This document shows positions 13,028 through 23,857 of a DNA stretch of 64,000 nt, one piece after another (position 1 is the first letter of the stretch; every line of letters starts with the position of its first letter). The notes below the pieces were generated by a model. The model was not told the origin of the DNA. It saw only the letters and a program-made list of their open reading frames with translations, and ran no database searches. The translations under genes were made by a program, and so were the position numbers. This DNA comes from Lyophyllum atratum (Eukaryota > Basidiomycota > Agaricomycetes > Agaricales > Lyophyllaceae), in assembly GCA_014905825.1 (NCBI GenBank), contig JACGCN010000005.1:372001-436000 (forward strand), written 5' to 3'.

Positions 13028-14831
13028 CTAGTTGTATCCTCGGCGCATTCCTTTATCCATCCTGCGGGAACCTCGAGCCCTCCTGGAGTCTTCGTCGACG
13101 TCCATGGCGCCTTGTTCTTGGTATTGGCCATACTCGTACCCATGGCGGCGTTGTCCATCATCGGTGCCCGGCATCGAATGATAACTCTGCATTCCAGGCA
13201 AGGGAGAAGTTGCGGACCTCGTTAAGGCTTGGCGACTGCCAGGCCGGTTACCCATGGTAGGAAGGCTTTGCATGCGCGGGACCGGATCCTGACCGAAGTT
13301 GCGCATAGGACCGGGAGGTGGAAAGCTCGGCTGGCCGAAGACAACTCCAGGATTGAAGGAGTCGCTGCTGGACATTGGACCCCCGCCGAACGAAGACCCG
13401 GGCTGTGGGCCGGGAGCGTAGGGTGAAGCCTGTGCGCTGTGTTGTGGGACTGGAGACGATCGGACCAGTCGGCCGCCAGGATGACCTTGGATTTGAACGT
13501 CCTCATCGTCCTCGAGCAACTGGTCAACTTCATCTTCGGCCTTGGCTCGTTCTTTCGATGTCTTTCCCCTGCGTTTACGTGGGCGCTTCTGACCGTAGCC
13601 GTCGGCATTGGTGAGAGTCCAGTAGCCACCCTTTCCGGGCTCCGCGACGGGTCGGCCATTGTGGCGGAATATGCATTCGAGTGACAGGTTATGACGTAGA
13701 GAGCCCTGAAAGACGCCTCGAGCGTTAAATTGAATCGTCACTTCAAATTATTTAAGCGCGTACCTGCCACTTCTTCTTCTCTTCTTCAGATTGATTCCTA
13801 TACCAGGCGAACCGTTGCTCTATGTTCTCGTAGATTTCTTGAAGGGACAGCCGCTTATAAGGACTACCGAATATGGCCAACGATGCGAGAAGCTTGTATG
13901 TTAGAGGCGGCCGCGCGCCTGGCGAAGGTTCAGGTAGTGCCCACAGGTTGACAGGTCCGTTGCGTGGTAACGCAGGAATCTCTTGCCTCAAATAATCCTC
14001 AATGGGAAGATGCGGAAGCGCTTCTCTGGGACTAAGAGACAGGGTTGTAGACTCGTATTTCATGTTGGTGCTGCCGTCGGATGAAGACGAAGGCGAAGGC
14101 GAGTCAAACGGGGGCTGGTTGGCGGATCCGGCAGGCCAGTATGACGTCGGACCAGTGGATGAGCGATAGTCAGGGAAGTTGGTAGAAGAGGCATGAGGTG
14201 GGCTGGGTTGGAATGACTGGGCGTGCGATTGCGGCATAGAGGGGTCCCTCCTCGTCCCCCGACGAGATAGACCAGAATCGACCCCCATGAATCGCTGATC
14301 CATAGGAGGCACTGATACGTTGTCTCGGTAGCCTTGGAAAGCAGGATCGGGGCTACTGAACTGTCCTCCGGCACCATATTGGTCATGGGGACGAGAAGCT
14401 TGGCCACTCTGTACGTTTGCAGGATATCCGGGAGCAGGAGCGTAGTTTCCGACGGGAGGGACATTGATGCCTGAAAAGTCATACGAGGGGTCCTATGACC
14501 AGATTTTAATTATCAAAATTGGACGTGTGCGCCACATAATAGAAAGACCTACCTGGCTCTGGTCAGGAGAGATGCGCTGGTCCCGTACATTTCGACGTTG
14601 CGACTGGGAACTTTGCGACGGTAATAATGGACCGCCAGAGTGGAGACTGAACGCATCTGGCACCCTGTGACTCCCAGATATGTGTCCATGAGGTCCTCCG
14701 TGGCCACCGGTGGGCGGCCCATAGGAGGTATCGTCTGACCCTAGATTATCGAATGTTGGATTGAATGGATGAGAGCGCGAGTTAAATTCCTGTCGATTCG
14801 GGCGTGACATATTTTCTACGGAGATGGCCAT
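13028..14831 (-). CDS. Forkhead (winged-helix) transcription factor
   Basis: Nuclear DNA-binding protein of about 561 residues in three exons: 14831-14553, 14492-13764 and 13705-13028. The start is MAISVENMSRPNR; MSRP at 14810 is an alternative. The forkhead domain spans about residues 287-368. Helix 1 is RPPLTYKLLASLAIFGSP. The helix 2 region is RLSLQEIYENIEQRFAWYR. Recognition helix 3 is WQGSLRHNLSLECIFRH, with the invariant SLRHNLSL. The wing is PGKGGYWTLT. The second intron falls exactly before GSLRHNLS, so splicing is needed for a working domain. Flanks are Pro/Ser/Gly/Gln-rich (probable activation regions). A basic stretch QKRPRKRRGKTSKERAK right after the domain is a likely nuclear localisation signal. 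The specific orthologue (Fkh2/Sep1-like or another) cannot be fixed by eye. Confidence 0.9.
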
Positions 14832-16583
14832 ACAAGAGAAAAAAAAGACACATGGACCCACAAGACCCCAACAAAGTTAAACGATCCAGGCACCACATGT
14901 GTTCGGGACGCAAGGCAATTCGTTACGTCGACGGAACGAATAATGGGGAAGGGCATCAAGAAAAATATAAACGATATATTAGCGCACTAGCCTGCCGACC
15001 CAAGAAAGGAAGGGCGTACCACGAGAGTGTCACGTAACGTGATCGCGTAGAAGAGATTTGAAAAAGTCGTAGAGGATATGGTAAAATGTCAGAGAAAGAG
15101 TGAACTCGAGGTGAGAATGATTGGAACTCTGTGGGGGAGCTCCTGTTGAGGATATTTCGTCCATACCCCCGCGCTTTTAACGACATCTCAAAGTGTCACG
15201 ACTAACGCGTAGGTCACCGTTCAAAATAGCCTTAGATGGATATTCTTGATGATTGGCAAAAGTGCTTCAAGACCAATCGAGCCTCGGGATTGGGGCCGAC
15301 CCATATTTTTGGCACGTGAGTTCCGCGTAGGGTGAGGGCGTGACCTTTGGCAGAGGGTACTCATCTCCTAAAAAGGGTCGGACGCTATCAAATTGCCCAA
15401 GAAAGCAACTTCGCGGTTTGTTGATCCATAGCCCACAGATCAGGAGTTTTTGATGATTGGTTCGGACCCATTTTTCAAGAACTACTGCATTGGAGAGCAC
15501 CATCCGTCTCCTGTAAAGGCAAATCATGTTGCATGCGCGCCTACTCCTTCGTCGGGCATCCGCAAGTGAGCTAGCTGGGGAGCATGAAGTGCGCTTTGAC
15601 TGATGGTAGTTCTGTGACGAAACAGATTTTAAAGTTTCCGTGGGCGTGCTGTGGATGTAGTGATGGATATGCAAGCCAAATGAGTAGGCGTTGTTGTGGG
15701 CGGGAGCTTGTACGACGAGGCGGGAATGAGGACAGATTGGGATAGCCGGAGATTGCCGCGCTTGAACAAAGTGCTCTTTCTGGTCACGTTCGACGTCCGA
15801 CTTTCGCTGGTTGGGACAAACCCTCCCATCGACTTGCCTTCCGCTCTTCAAAATATGAAAGAAACGTCTACGCGTTATGTTCCCCGAAATTCTCGCCAAA
15901 GAAATGCAGGCAGGGATATTCTGGCGACTCAGCAGTTTACTATCCAGGGGTGTCAAGCATGGTTGTGTGGGTCCAACATGAAGAGGTTTGGGTCACGTAT
16001 ACCTCTTGCACGTGTGGCTCTGAAAATTAGATCGCGATAGCATTACTATGTCCATCACCAAGAAAAAGTATGTATCTCCTTTCTCCCCGTTTCCTGATCT
16101 TACCCAATGTTTTCTTTACATGTCCTCTACTTAGCTTCAAGAGCTCTCACTAGATCTCTGCTCTATCCTTGAAATACAGACGGAATTTACTGGATGTTAC
16201 TGGATGGGATGCTCAAGCTCTTTCTCTGATCTTTGCTAAAGACTGGGCACTATCCTGACATGGCTGTGGACAACACCCACAACCGAATCCCGACCACATG
16301 TTCAAGCCTTCATGCACGCGTTCTAATATCCTGAACGCCACAAACCCGCTGATGAAGTGAAATGGGCTCCACCAGCCAAGGCACCTCGAAAATCTTTCTA
16401 GACATCGCCCAGGCCTAGATTGGGCGGGCAGGATAATCATACAGACCACATCACATTAATGTACAAGATCTAACTACGCTGGCCTTCACGAGTCTTGGAC
16501 TGTGTACGTTGTGGCATCCACTGCTTTCGTGTCCCGGCATTGACGTATAGAGCAGTGTCAGATCCTCAGCAGAGCAGCAAGCG
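14832..16583. other. 1.75-kb stretch between forkhead gene and LINE ORF1
   Basis: Contains the forkhead promoter on its left and probably the 5' untranslated part of the retrotransposon on its right; that element's 5' limit is not visible. A 229-codon minus frame at 15267-15956 has no recognisable domain and no intron signals and is not called. Nothing else supported. Confidence 0.4.
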
Positions 16584-18183
16584 ATGGAGGCTGCGTGGGA
16601 CGATTTGAGGACGCAGGTGTCCGGGAAAGGTACGAGGGTGTGCCCGCCTACGCTTCTAACGACGACCTAACGCGGTACGTTCGGTAGCCACCGAAACCCC
16701 ATCTACCCCGGCCTCCCCCTCTCCCCTCCCTCGTAAGGCACGCCTCACGCGGTCAGCGACCCTCCCGGCGATCGAAGGGGGTGAGGGGGAACGCGAACCC
16801 ACCACTCCTGCTTCCCGGAAGGGGAAGAAGCGGGCGTCGTCCCCCGCCGTGTCCCCCCATCCTCCTGCGATGCCGGAATTGGTGGTGACGGCCCTCCAGC
16901 TCGTGGTTCCACCGGAGAAGGAATCCGCCCTCGCTGGCGTGGCCAGGACAAACACCAACGTCGCCGCCATCGCCAGTAGCCTGGTCAGCCTTCGCTCCGA
17001 CGTGGCTGGCGCCCGTACCCGCCACCTGAACGACACCAGGCGCTTAGCGGGGGATATCTCCAGCACCCTCGCTGCTCAAGACCAACAATCCATCGCCATC
17101 TCCGCCCTGGACTCCCGCGTCGCGTCAGTCGATGCTGCTGTTAGTCGTGTGCAGAGTGAGGTCAATGATCTTCGTGATCTCGCTGCCGGGTTCGATTACA
17201 CTCATGACGGAGCCCCGCACGACATCGTCGCCGTGAACCGACATGTGGGCATTGTGCGCAATGACCTCGACGCCGTCCGCAACGCTGCTCAAACTGAGTT
17301 CACGAACGTCAATGGACGGCACAACACACTCCACAGCCTCGTTCTCCAACTGGAACAGAGACTCTCAATCGCCGAGGGGAAGATCACAGTGCTCGCCGAT
17401 GGCAAGGGGAGGGCAGAGGCACGCTGCGGGGAGGTGGAGAAGAAGAACTCAAAGCTGGAGCTAAATCTCCTACAGGTTAGAGAAGCTATAGCCAAGCTGG
17501 AAAAGGAGGCGGCAGGGACCGCCCTGGCTGCCCACCCTGCCGCGCCTTCCTCCCTCGCTTTTGCGCCTCATCCTCAACCCTCAACCCGCCCCTTCTCCTT
17601 CGGCGCCACCCCCCCCTCCCCCGCGACGCCTCCACCGGCGTCTGCCTTCCCGCCCGCCCACACCCATGACGCTCCTGCCCAGAGCGACGGCGGGCTGAAA
17701 CGCGCGGCGCCGTCAGCCCCAAGCCCTGCCCAGAAGCGTATCCGCCTCGACCCCGAGCAGAAGCGTGCGTTCCATGCTCACCCCTTCATCGTCGCTATCC
17801 ACCCCGTTTCGGAGGGTGCTTCAGCAAACTCGCCGCAGGCACTTTTCAGGCTTTATGTCAAACATGTCCTCACCCCCTTCAAGTACCAGCCCCCGGAGTT
17901 TCATGCCCAGATCTCCAAGGAGGATAGCGCAACCCTGCTGGTGGGCTTTAAACGGGCGAGAGATGCGGAGGGGTTTGTGAACGCGTGGACGGCAAGGAAC
18001 ACGGGAGTCTTGAAGGACACCACCGCCAGCCTCGTTGGTCGTCCGACCTCCCAAAACAATCATGCGAGCGGGCCCCTCAGGTCGGGGCCAGCGAATGTCG
18101 CTTCTTCATCACGTGCGACCCTTGACGGCTCGAGGGACGACGAGCTTATGTCTCTGGTTGCGCACCCGCGGGATTTTCAGTAA
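16584..18183 (+). CDS. LINE ORF1: coiled-coil, RNA-binding-like protein
   Basis: ORF1 proteins coat LINE RNA. The frame is open from 16660 to the stop at 18181-18183, but its first ATG is 16870 (MPELVV). An ATG at 16584 (MEAAWDDLRTQVSGK) joins the same frame in phase if a 58-nt GTACGA...CTAAC...TAG segment (16630-16687) is removed, giving about 513 residues; I give that version as tentative. The order is: basic Pro/Ser N-terminus (RKGKKRASS); a long heptad-rich coiled coil from about LVSLRSDVAGARTRHL to REAIAKLEKEA; a Pro-rich linker; then a C-terminal block beginning HPFIVAIHPVSEG whose beta-alpha-beta-beta-alpha-like pattern suggests an RRM fold. No CCHC knuckle seen. The coiled coil plus RRM-like plan is that of many LINE ORF1 proteins. 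Confidence 0.75.
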
Positions 18184-18245
18184 GGGCTGGGGATAGCAAT
18201 GTGACGGCAGCTGGACTACATCACTCTAGTACTTTTATTAAGATA

Positions 18246-21200
18246 ATGAGTTGGAATGTTTTTGGCGACTATGCCGTTAAGATCCTCAGCCCCGACTTCG
18301 TCGAAGGTCTTCATGGCCTCGACATCATACTTTTTCAGGAAACCCACCTGTGGCCAGAGGAGGAGAGTAGCACTCCTGTGCCAGCAGGGTACAAAATGTT
18401 TGCGGTCTCACGACCGCGGAAGGCGAGTTGGCAGCGGAGGGGGGGCGGCGTCCTGGCGCTAGTCCGGGACCGGATAGCTGCTACACTGGATACGCAGATG
18501 TCCTCGCCAGATATTCTGGTTCTGGATCTTGGGCGTTCTTGGGTATTAGGGGTGTATATCTTACCAGACAGTGGCAGGTGGCAGGGGTGGACAGACGTGG
18601 ATCCCGAGCTCAAGCTTTGGGAGACACTGGCACTGTGCTCTGCCTCCGCAAAGCCTCTCATTGTTCTAGGTGACTTCAACGCCAGAACAGGCTCCCTCGC
18701 TGCCTCTAACACCCACCTGCCACGAACCTCCTTTGATAATGTGGTCAACAGGAGGGGGAGAGAGCTCTTGTCAGCTGCCCTCGACCTCGACCTCACTGTA
18801 CTAAACGGTACAGAACGTGAGCATTCAACACCGGGCCGCTTTACGTCGTTTCAGCCCAATGGGCAAGCAGTCATTGATTACGCTCTGGTATCCACCGAGG
18901 CCTTGCCTCGTGTTGAGAGCCTACAAATCATGACGCCGCATGCAGACCCAGATGATGACTGGGCTGACCATGTACCCATTGTGGTGACTGTTGAGAGGCA
19001 CCTCGTCTACATGAACCGACGACGGGTGCGGGGACCAACGCAGGAGGTGCAGTGGCCGGCCATAGAAAACGAGATTGACGTCCTATGGCAAGAAACGATA
19101 GATTCCGCCGAGACTCCAGAACAGGCTCGCAGCACGTTGTATGGGCCTGTTTCATTCAGCACCCCCGAGCTACAGGTGTACACCGACGGTTCCTGCTTCA
19201 ACAATGGCAGAGCCGACGCGGTAGCCGGGAGCGGTGTGTATTGGGGAAAGGGGTCTGGAAAGAACAAGTCATTGCGTGTGCCAGGACCCTACCGTCAGAC
19301 CAATAACAGGGGGGAGATATATGCTGTGATTCACGCTCTACTAGATGCGGACCCACGACGGAACCTCCAAATTGTAACCGACTCTGAGCTCGTCATCAGA
19401 GAGGCATGCTACTGGGCACCACAACATGCTCAGCTCGGGTGGGACTGTCCAAATGGTGATCTCCTCAAGGACATGGTCCGATTATTGGCGGCGCGTATGG
19501 CTCCTACGCGGTTTGTATGGGTCAAAGGCCACTCAGGAAATGAATGGGGGGATGCGGCAGATAGTCTTGCAAAGGCTGGGGCCCTGCAGCCATGGGTCGC
19601 TGACTATGTCCCCCTGCCTGATGTACCGTGGGATGTAGATGTACCTTGCAACAACCTATTTCCTGACACTATTAAAGTCTTTACATCGCTAGCGGAGATT
19701 CCTGTTGCGAAACCGAAGGACCACATCATAGAGCCTCAGACGGATGACGATGTTCCACAACGCTGGCCTCCACATCGGGGCCGGGAAAAGACGCGCAGAC
19801 TCCAACAGTCCAGGCGCCATGACCTGCTCACCTGTGATACCCCAGGGGAGTTCTGGAAGCTGATTCGGAGCTGGACAGACTCTCGCCGTGTGGCACCTGA
19901 GGTGTCACTGGAAGACCTCACGGAGGAGCTTTGTGCAAGGATGAATGCACCAGCCCAACTCCCGGACTCCTTCAATGCCGAACAGCTACAACTTAACAAG
20001 CTGCTGGCGGCTGCCCTGCCTGAACGCAGTGTGGACACTACCCCGGATGGTCTATTCTCCCGCCCATTCACTGAGGACGAGATTGCATGGGGAAAGCGCC
20101 ATGTGAAATCACACACTATGGACAGTGCAGTGGGGGCCGATGGGTATTCCTACAAAGACATCATGGCCATTCCCAATGGGAAGATCGCCGCCCTGTTTGA
20201 GGAATGTCTTGCAAAAATGGAGATTCCGTCACGCTGGCTAGCGTCCTTGGTCATAGGCATCCCAAAGCCCAAGAAGGACGCGTCACTGCCCAAGAACTAC
20301 AGGCTAATTGTGCTTGAAAGCTGTCTCCTGAAGTTCTTTACTCTGCTAATTGACAGACGCGTGCGAGAGTATGTGGACAGGCATGACATTCTCCCGGACT
20401 CACAGAATGGGTTCCGGACAGGGTTCCGCACGAATAACAACCCATTCATCTTGCGGACCATGGCAGACAAAGCGAGCGCAATGAACCAGACTCTGTACAT
20501 TGCATATATTGACCTAAAGAACGCGTTTCCGTGGACCGACAGGGAGACATTGTGGGTCAAGCTGAATGCCTGGGGGATATCAGGTGCACTCATAAGCTGG
20601 CTGCAGAAACTCTACCGCAGCATGTCGTACCTGGTGCGGATGGACGGTCAGATGTCCCATAGATTTTTGTGCACGCTCGGGCTACTAACGGGTGATCCTG
20701 GCTCGCCGGGTATATGGAATGTGCATCTTGCAGATTTTGTGGTGAGTGAGTACCCAGGGGACATCACTCTCGATGGCATACCCACATCACAGCTGGAACA
20801 GGCAGATGACATAGCACTAGTAACACTTTGCCCTGTCGCATTTCAGGGCAAGCTCAGTGACCTTGTGGGATGGGCAGCTGACAATGGGTGTGAGGTCCAA
20901 TTCGAGAAGTGCGTCTTCTGCATGAAGGGTGCGAAGCCCAAGCGGAAGCACGACTTCTACCTGGGAACACACAAGCTGGAAGAGGTGAATGACTTCCAAT
21001 ACGTCGGTATCCACTTTCGGGGCGGGTCAGGCAACTCCACATTTGTGGAACAGTACAGACTGAATGCCTCAAAGGCGATGCGGGTCGCAAACATGTGTTT
21101 AGGCGTACAGCGCATTGTAGGTGACATGCCTGTATGGGAGTCGCGGACACTGTACATGGCTCGAGTTGACCCCTACCTGACTGCGGGATGTGAGGTAGTA

Positions 21201-22103
21201 CTGGATACGGTCACTAGCCAGAGGGAGAGCCTGGAGAAGGTACAACATTACTATGTCCGACGGATGTTGGGCATACAGGCACGGTCCATGCGAGCAGTGC
21301 TCTTCTCCGAGACAGGCTTGATGCCCATCAGGTATCGGAGGGTGCTACTGGCCCTGAAGTATCTCCTCCACATCCTTGATCTTCCTCTTGACCGGCTGGT
21401 CGTCAGGGCAATGGCGGAATCCTATCATTTGGCGCTGCGCGGGCTGGGATCCTGGTTCACGGACATGAGGACAGTACTTGCCAACCTCCCGGTCCCCGTC
21501 CTCTGGTTCTTACCGGATGGTGGCCTAACAAGACAGGGCGTGGAGGAACTCATCCTAAGGGTCGAGCGTTCCGCTGAGGAGTGGATTGACAATGTTATCT
21601 CGTCCTCCGACAAGACACGGGACCTCCTGAGTGATCGCTTGGAGATGGATGGAGACAGACTCGTCAAAAAGGTCATGACCTTCCGTCACTACCTACGAGT
21701 GAAGGCTCCCAGTCATAGGAAAGCCCTGACACATCTTGTGCTGTCATGCCACGAACTTGCCGTAGAGCGCCTACGATGGAGTGAGCGACGTCGGGAACCT
21801 GTTCCTAGGCAATTCCGGGTTTGCAGGTTCTGTAAGGATGGCCTTGAAGACGCAGTGCATGCCGTGATCACTTGCCCTCATGGCCCTCTCGTCATTCTCC
21901 GTCAGGAATTTTGGACGCAAGTGGATGTTTCCCTACCCGGCTTCCGTGCCAAGCACAGCGAGCCTGATGTGCTGTTGCGTGCCCTGCTCGCCCAAAGGGT
22001 GATTGTATCTCTCCTCGCCAAGCTTGCATATGATGTCCTCCAAATTTTCTATGCCGAACCTATATATTTATACCAGGGGGGAAATGCTCCCCAAGACAGC
22101 TGA
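18246..22103 (+). CDS. LINE ORF2: endonuclease - RNase H - reverse transcriptase
   Basis: About 1285 residues from ATG 18246 (MSWNVFGDY). The frame opens earlier at a GTG, but MSWN is the normal start of the APE-type endonuclease. Endonuclease (residues about 1-255): SWN, FQETH, LGDFNAR, VIDYALVS and WADHVPI are all present. RNase H (about 305-450): VYTDGSC, NNRGEIYA, VTDSEL and VKGHSGNEWGDAAD supply the D-E-D-D/H set. Reverse transcriptase (about 640-900): motif A AYIDLKNAFPW, motif B TGDPGSPGIWN, and motif C EQADDIAL with Gln in place of the usual Phe/Tyr before ADD. A C-terminal knuckle CX2CX8HX4C lies at CRFCKDGLEDAVHAVITC. It nicks the target and copies its own RNA there. RNase H sits between endonuclease and RT rather than at the C-terminus as in I-type elements. 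Confidence 0.92.
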   Translation: MSWNVFGDYAVKILSPDFVEGLHGLDIILFQETHLWPEEESSTPVPAGYKMFAVSRPRKASWQRRGGGVLALVRDRIAATLDTQMSSPDILVLDLGRSWVLGVYILPDSGRWQGWTDVDPELKLWETLALCSASAKPLIVLGDFNARTGSLAASNTHLPRTSFDNVVNRRGRELLSAALDLDLTVLNGTEREHSTPGRFTSFQPNGQAVIDYALVSTEALPRVESLQIMTPHADPDDDWADHVPIVVTVERHLVYMNRRRVRGPTQEVQWPAIENEIDVLWQETIDSAETPEQARSTLYGPVSFSTPELQVYTDGSCFNNGRADAVAGSGVYWGKGSGKNKSLRVPGPYRQTNNRGEIYAVIHALLDADPRRNLQIVTDSELVIREACYWAPQHAQLGWDCPNGDLLKDMVRLLAARMAPTRFVWVKGHSGNEWGDAADSLAKAGALQPWVADYVPLPDVPWDVDVPCNNLFPDTIKVFTSLAEIPVAKPKDHIIEPQTDDDVPQRWPPHRGREKTRRLQQSRRHDLLTCDTPGEFWKLIRSWTDSRRVAPEVSLEDLTEELCARMNAPAQLPDSFNAEQLQLNKLLAAALPERSVDTTPDGLFSRPFTEDEIAWGKRHVKSHTMDSAVGADGYSYKDIMAIPNGKIAALFEECLAKMEIPSRWLASLVIGIPKPKKDASLPKNYRLIVLESCLLKFFTLLIDRRVREYVDRHDILPDSQNGFRTGFRTNNNPFILRTMADKASAMNQTLYIAYIDLKNAFPWTDRETLWVKLNAWGISGALISWLQKLYRSMSYLVRMDGQMSHRFLCTLGLLTGDPGSPGIWNVHLADFVVSEYPGDITLDGIPTSQLEQADDIALVTLCPVAFQGKLSDLVGWAADNGCEVQFEKCVFCMKGAKPKRKHDFYLGTHKLEEVNDFQYVGIHFRGGSGNSTFVEQYRLNASKAMRVANMCLGVQRIVGDMPVWESRTLYMARVDPYLTAGCEVVLDTVTSQRESLEKVQHYYVRRMLGIQARSMRAVLFSETGLMPIRYRRVLLALKYLLHILDLPLDRLVVRAMAESYHLALRGLGSWFTDMRTVLANLPVPVLWFLPDGGLTRQGVEELILRVERSAEEWIDNVISSSDKTRDLLSDRLEMDGDRLVKKVMTFRHYLRVKAPSHRKALTHLVLSCHELAVERLRWSERRREPVPRQFRVCRFCKDGLEDAVHAVITCPHGPLVILRQEFWTQVDVSLPGFRAKHSEPDVLLRALLAQRVIVSLLAKLAYDVLQIFYAEPIYLYQGGNAPQDS

Positions 22104-22433
22104 ACTGTCTACATACATACCTTTTCATATCTGCATGCGTATTCTTGAGAAGAGTTTACGGTGCGGCGTGCATGAAATCCTGGATCACGGAGAGTTTTGT
22201 CGGGCGAGTGGAGAACTGCTGTCTGACTCCCACAGGGTTTTACCCGTGTTGTCCTGCCACTTTAGGCCGGGGATTCTGCATATGTTTCGTGCCCGTTTTC
22301 ACACTCTCTGGTGGGTGCGTGTGTACTGCGGAACCGTGAACTAGTTATCGTGTCATCTTTGGTACTTAACTTACATAAGTAGCGACCGTGGTGAACTGGC
22401 TGTTCCAATTGGGGACCTAGCCAGTATAATATA

Positions 22434-22449
22434 CTCCTCCTCCTCCTCC
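22434..22449. repeat. CTC/TCC microsatellite at the LINE 3' end
   Basis: About five CTC units right after GTATAATATA. Its position 330 bases past the ORF2 stop suggests the element's 3' tail. Confidence 0.6.
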
Positions 22450-22836
22450 GAGTGTCCAAATTGCGGACTCATATTCTGATTTTCCTAATACTCTATTCGG
22501 CATCGGAATAAGTGAACAACTGGGGTCCAGTGAGGCAACCTTTCTCTCGACGATACTCTTTCATTCAAATTCCCAAGAAAAGTCCTTACAGCGTATCATG
22601 GCGGTACGCAACGTACGGTCACACGTGGTTTGGAAGCCTTGAGGCGAGGTCGTGTTCTGATACAATACAGGTAAGGGTTTGAGGCAAGAAGTACATGAAG
22701 TAGTTATATGGAACGCAGATGTGTATATGTATTGAAACAAGGTAAGTAAGAATGACGAAAACCGGGGGGATGAGTATTATAATGGAAGCCAGGAAAAGAG
22801 GCGAAAGCACACTGAGACGCGAACAAATCAAGAGTC
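22450..22836. other. Flank between LINE tail and next gene
   Basis: No gene seen. It is the 3' side of the minus-strand acidic-protein gene. Confidence 0.5.
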
Positions 22837-23629
22837 CTAAGGCATGATATAATCCAAGTCACCCTCTTTCACCCGAATCTCGACCACTTCGACCTCATAG
22901 TCAGTCAGGGCTGAGTTTGTCGACGATGCAGAGGTCGAGATGAACCCCTTGGAGTTTGGGGGAGAGGTCGAAGCTACGTCTGCGATTTGGGTGAAGGGGC
23001 CCGCAGGAGATACAAGATAGAACAAGGTTAGTAAATGTGAGCGTCAATAAGAAGATTCAAGATGAAATGAACGAACATCTGTCTTTGATGTATGGTGGTA
23101 CAAAGAGGTCCTGTTACGTCTTAGAGTTAGGCCGGGTTTTCTTAGTCTATGGAGCATAGCAAGGACATACCTGATTCCACACGAATCCCTGACTCCTCTG
23201 GATGGTCAAGATGGGCCGTAGGGTATATACGGGCGGACGCTTCCTCCGATGCTGCCTCGGTGCTTTCTCAGGTTCTTGCTCAATGGCGCGCTGCTTCCCT
23301 TTTGTGTCTTTCTGAGAATCAGCAGCCTTCTCGTTGACTCCTCCGTCTCCCTCTTCCTCGATATCCATATCCAGATCGTGGGAGGGATCGTCAACTGGAA
23401 TGTCGCCGGAGGGTACGGCATGGTCCTTGTCCTCTGAGTCACTCGCTGATTCGAGCCGTCCGTTGCCTCCTGAGTATTCATCGTCGTCCTCAGAGCAGGA
23501 TTCGGAGCCACTGTCACTGTAGTCATCATCGTCGTACGGGATCTGCTCATAGCATGCCCACGTAGGTGGTGATGCTGCTCGACCCATAGTACGCCGGCGA
23601 AAATAGTAGGAATTAGCTGTCGTGCTCAT
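22837..23629 (-). CDS. Small acidic hypothetical protein with basic motif
   Basis: About 215 residues in three exons. Exon 1 starts MSTTANSYYFRRRTMGR at 23629 and ends ...GFVWNQ. Exon 2 is very short (DLFVPPYIKDR). Exon 3 resumes YVASTSPPNSKGFIS and ends GDLDYIMP at 22837. The middle is strongly acidic (DDDDYSDSGSESCSEDDDE), followed by a basic stretch RQHRRKRPP that could be a nuclear localisation signal. No known domain. Conserved-looking ends around a disordered acidic core suggest a real small regulatory or adaptor protein. It is transcribed divergently from the Thg1 gene with about 230 bases between starts. Confidence 0.65.
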
Positions 23630-23857
23630 CGATACAAGATATTAGGCAGGCTGAAGTGGTGATAGTTGCAGTGCAGATTAAGCCAGGCAGTCGCGAGGCA
23701 GTACAGCTTGTGAAGGTGTGAAAGTGCGGAGTCACATTTCCATTTCCGAATGTGACTGACTCAGTTCCTCCGCAATCGCACAAAAAGATAAAACCTTTTG
23801 ATCGCGAGTCTTCAGTCTGCTATATCGCGCACGGTGGGACCTCTCTAGCTACTTTAC
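23630..23857. promoter_or_regulatory. Divergent promoter with inverted repeat and TGACTCA site
   Basis: Space between the divergent starts of the acidic-protein gene and THG1. It holds an 8-bp inverted repeat, GTCACATT (23731-23738) and AATGTGAC (23749-23756), with a 10-base spacer, followed at 23757-23763 by TGACTCA. That is the core site of Gcn4/AP-1-type bZIP factors. Function is inferred from motif only. Confidence 0.5.

Larger units (their letters stand above)
16584..22449 (+). mobile_element. Non-LTR (LINE) retrotransposon with ORF1 and EN-RNaseH-RT ORF2
   Basis: Two long ORFs in the same direction, separated by 62 bases, followed by about 330 bases of non-coding 3' sequence that ends in a short CTC/TCC microsatellite. 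That tail is a plausible LINE end, since simple-repeat ends occur in several LINE clades. No long terminal repeats. ORF2 carries endonuclease, RNase H, reverse transcriptase and a CCHC knuckle, all with their key residues and no internal stop. The copy therefore looks young and possibly competent. The 5' end and target-site duplication could not be located, so the given limits are minimal: first ORF1 ATG to end of microsatellite. Agaricomycete genomes carry related elements, often annotated as jockey-like reverse transcriptases. Confidence 0.85.

Noticed and set aside
15267..15956. 229-codon minus-strand ORF
   Set aside because: No domain, irregular composition, no neighbouring exons or splice signals; probably chance or LINE flank.
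16400..22600. Target-site duplication flanking the LINE
   Set aside because: No matching short direct repeat could be found by eye because the 5' end is undefined.
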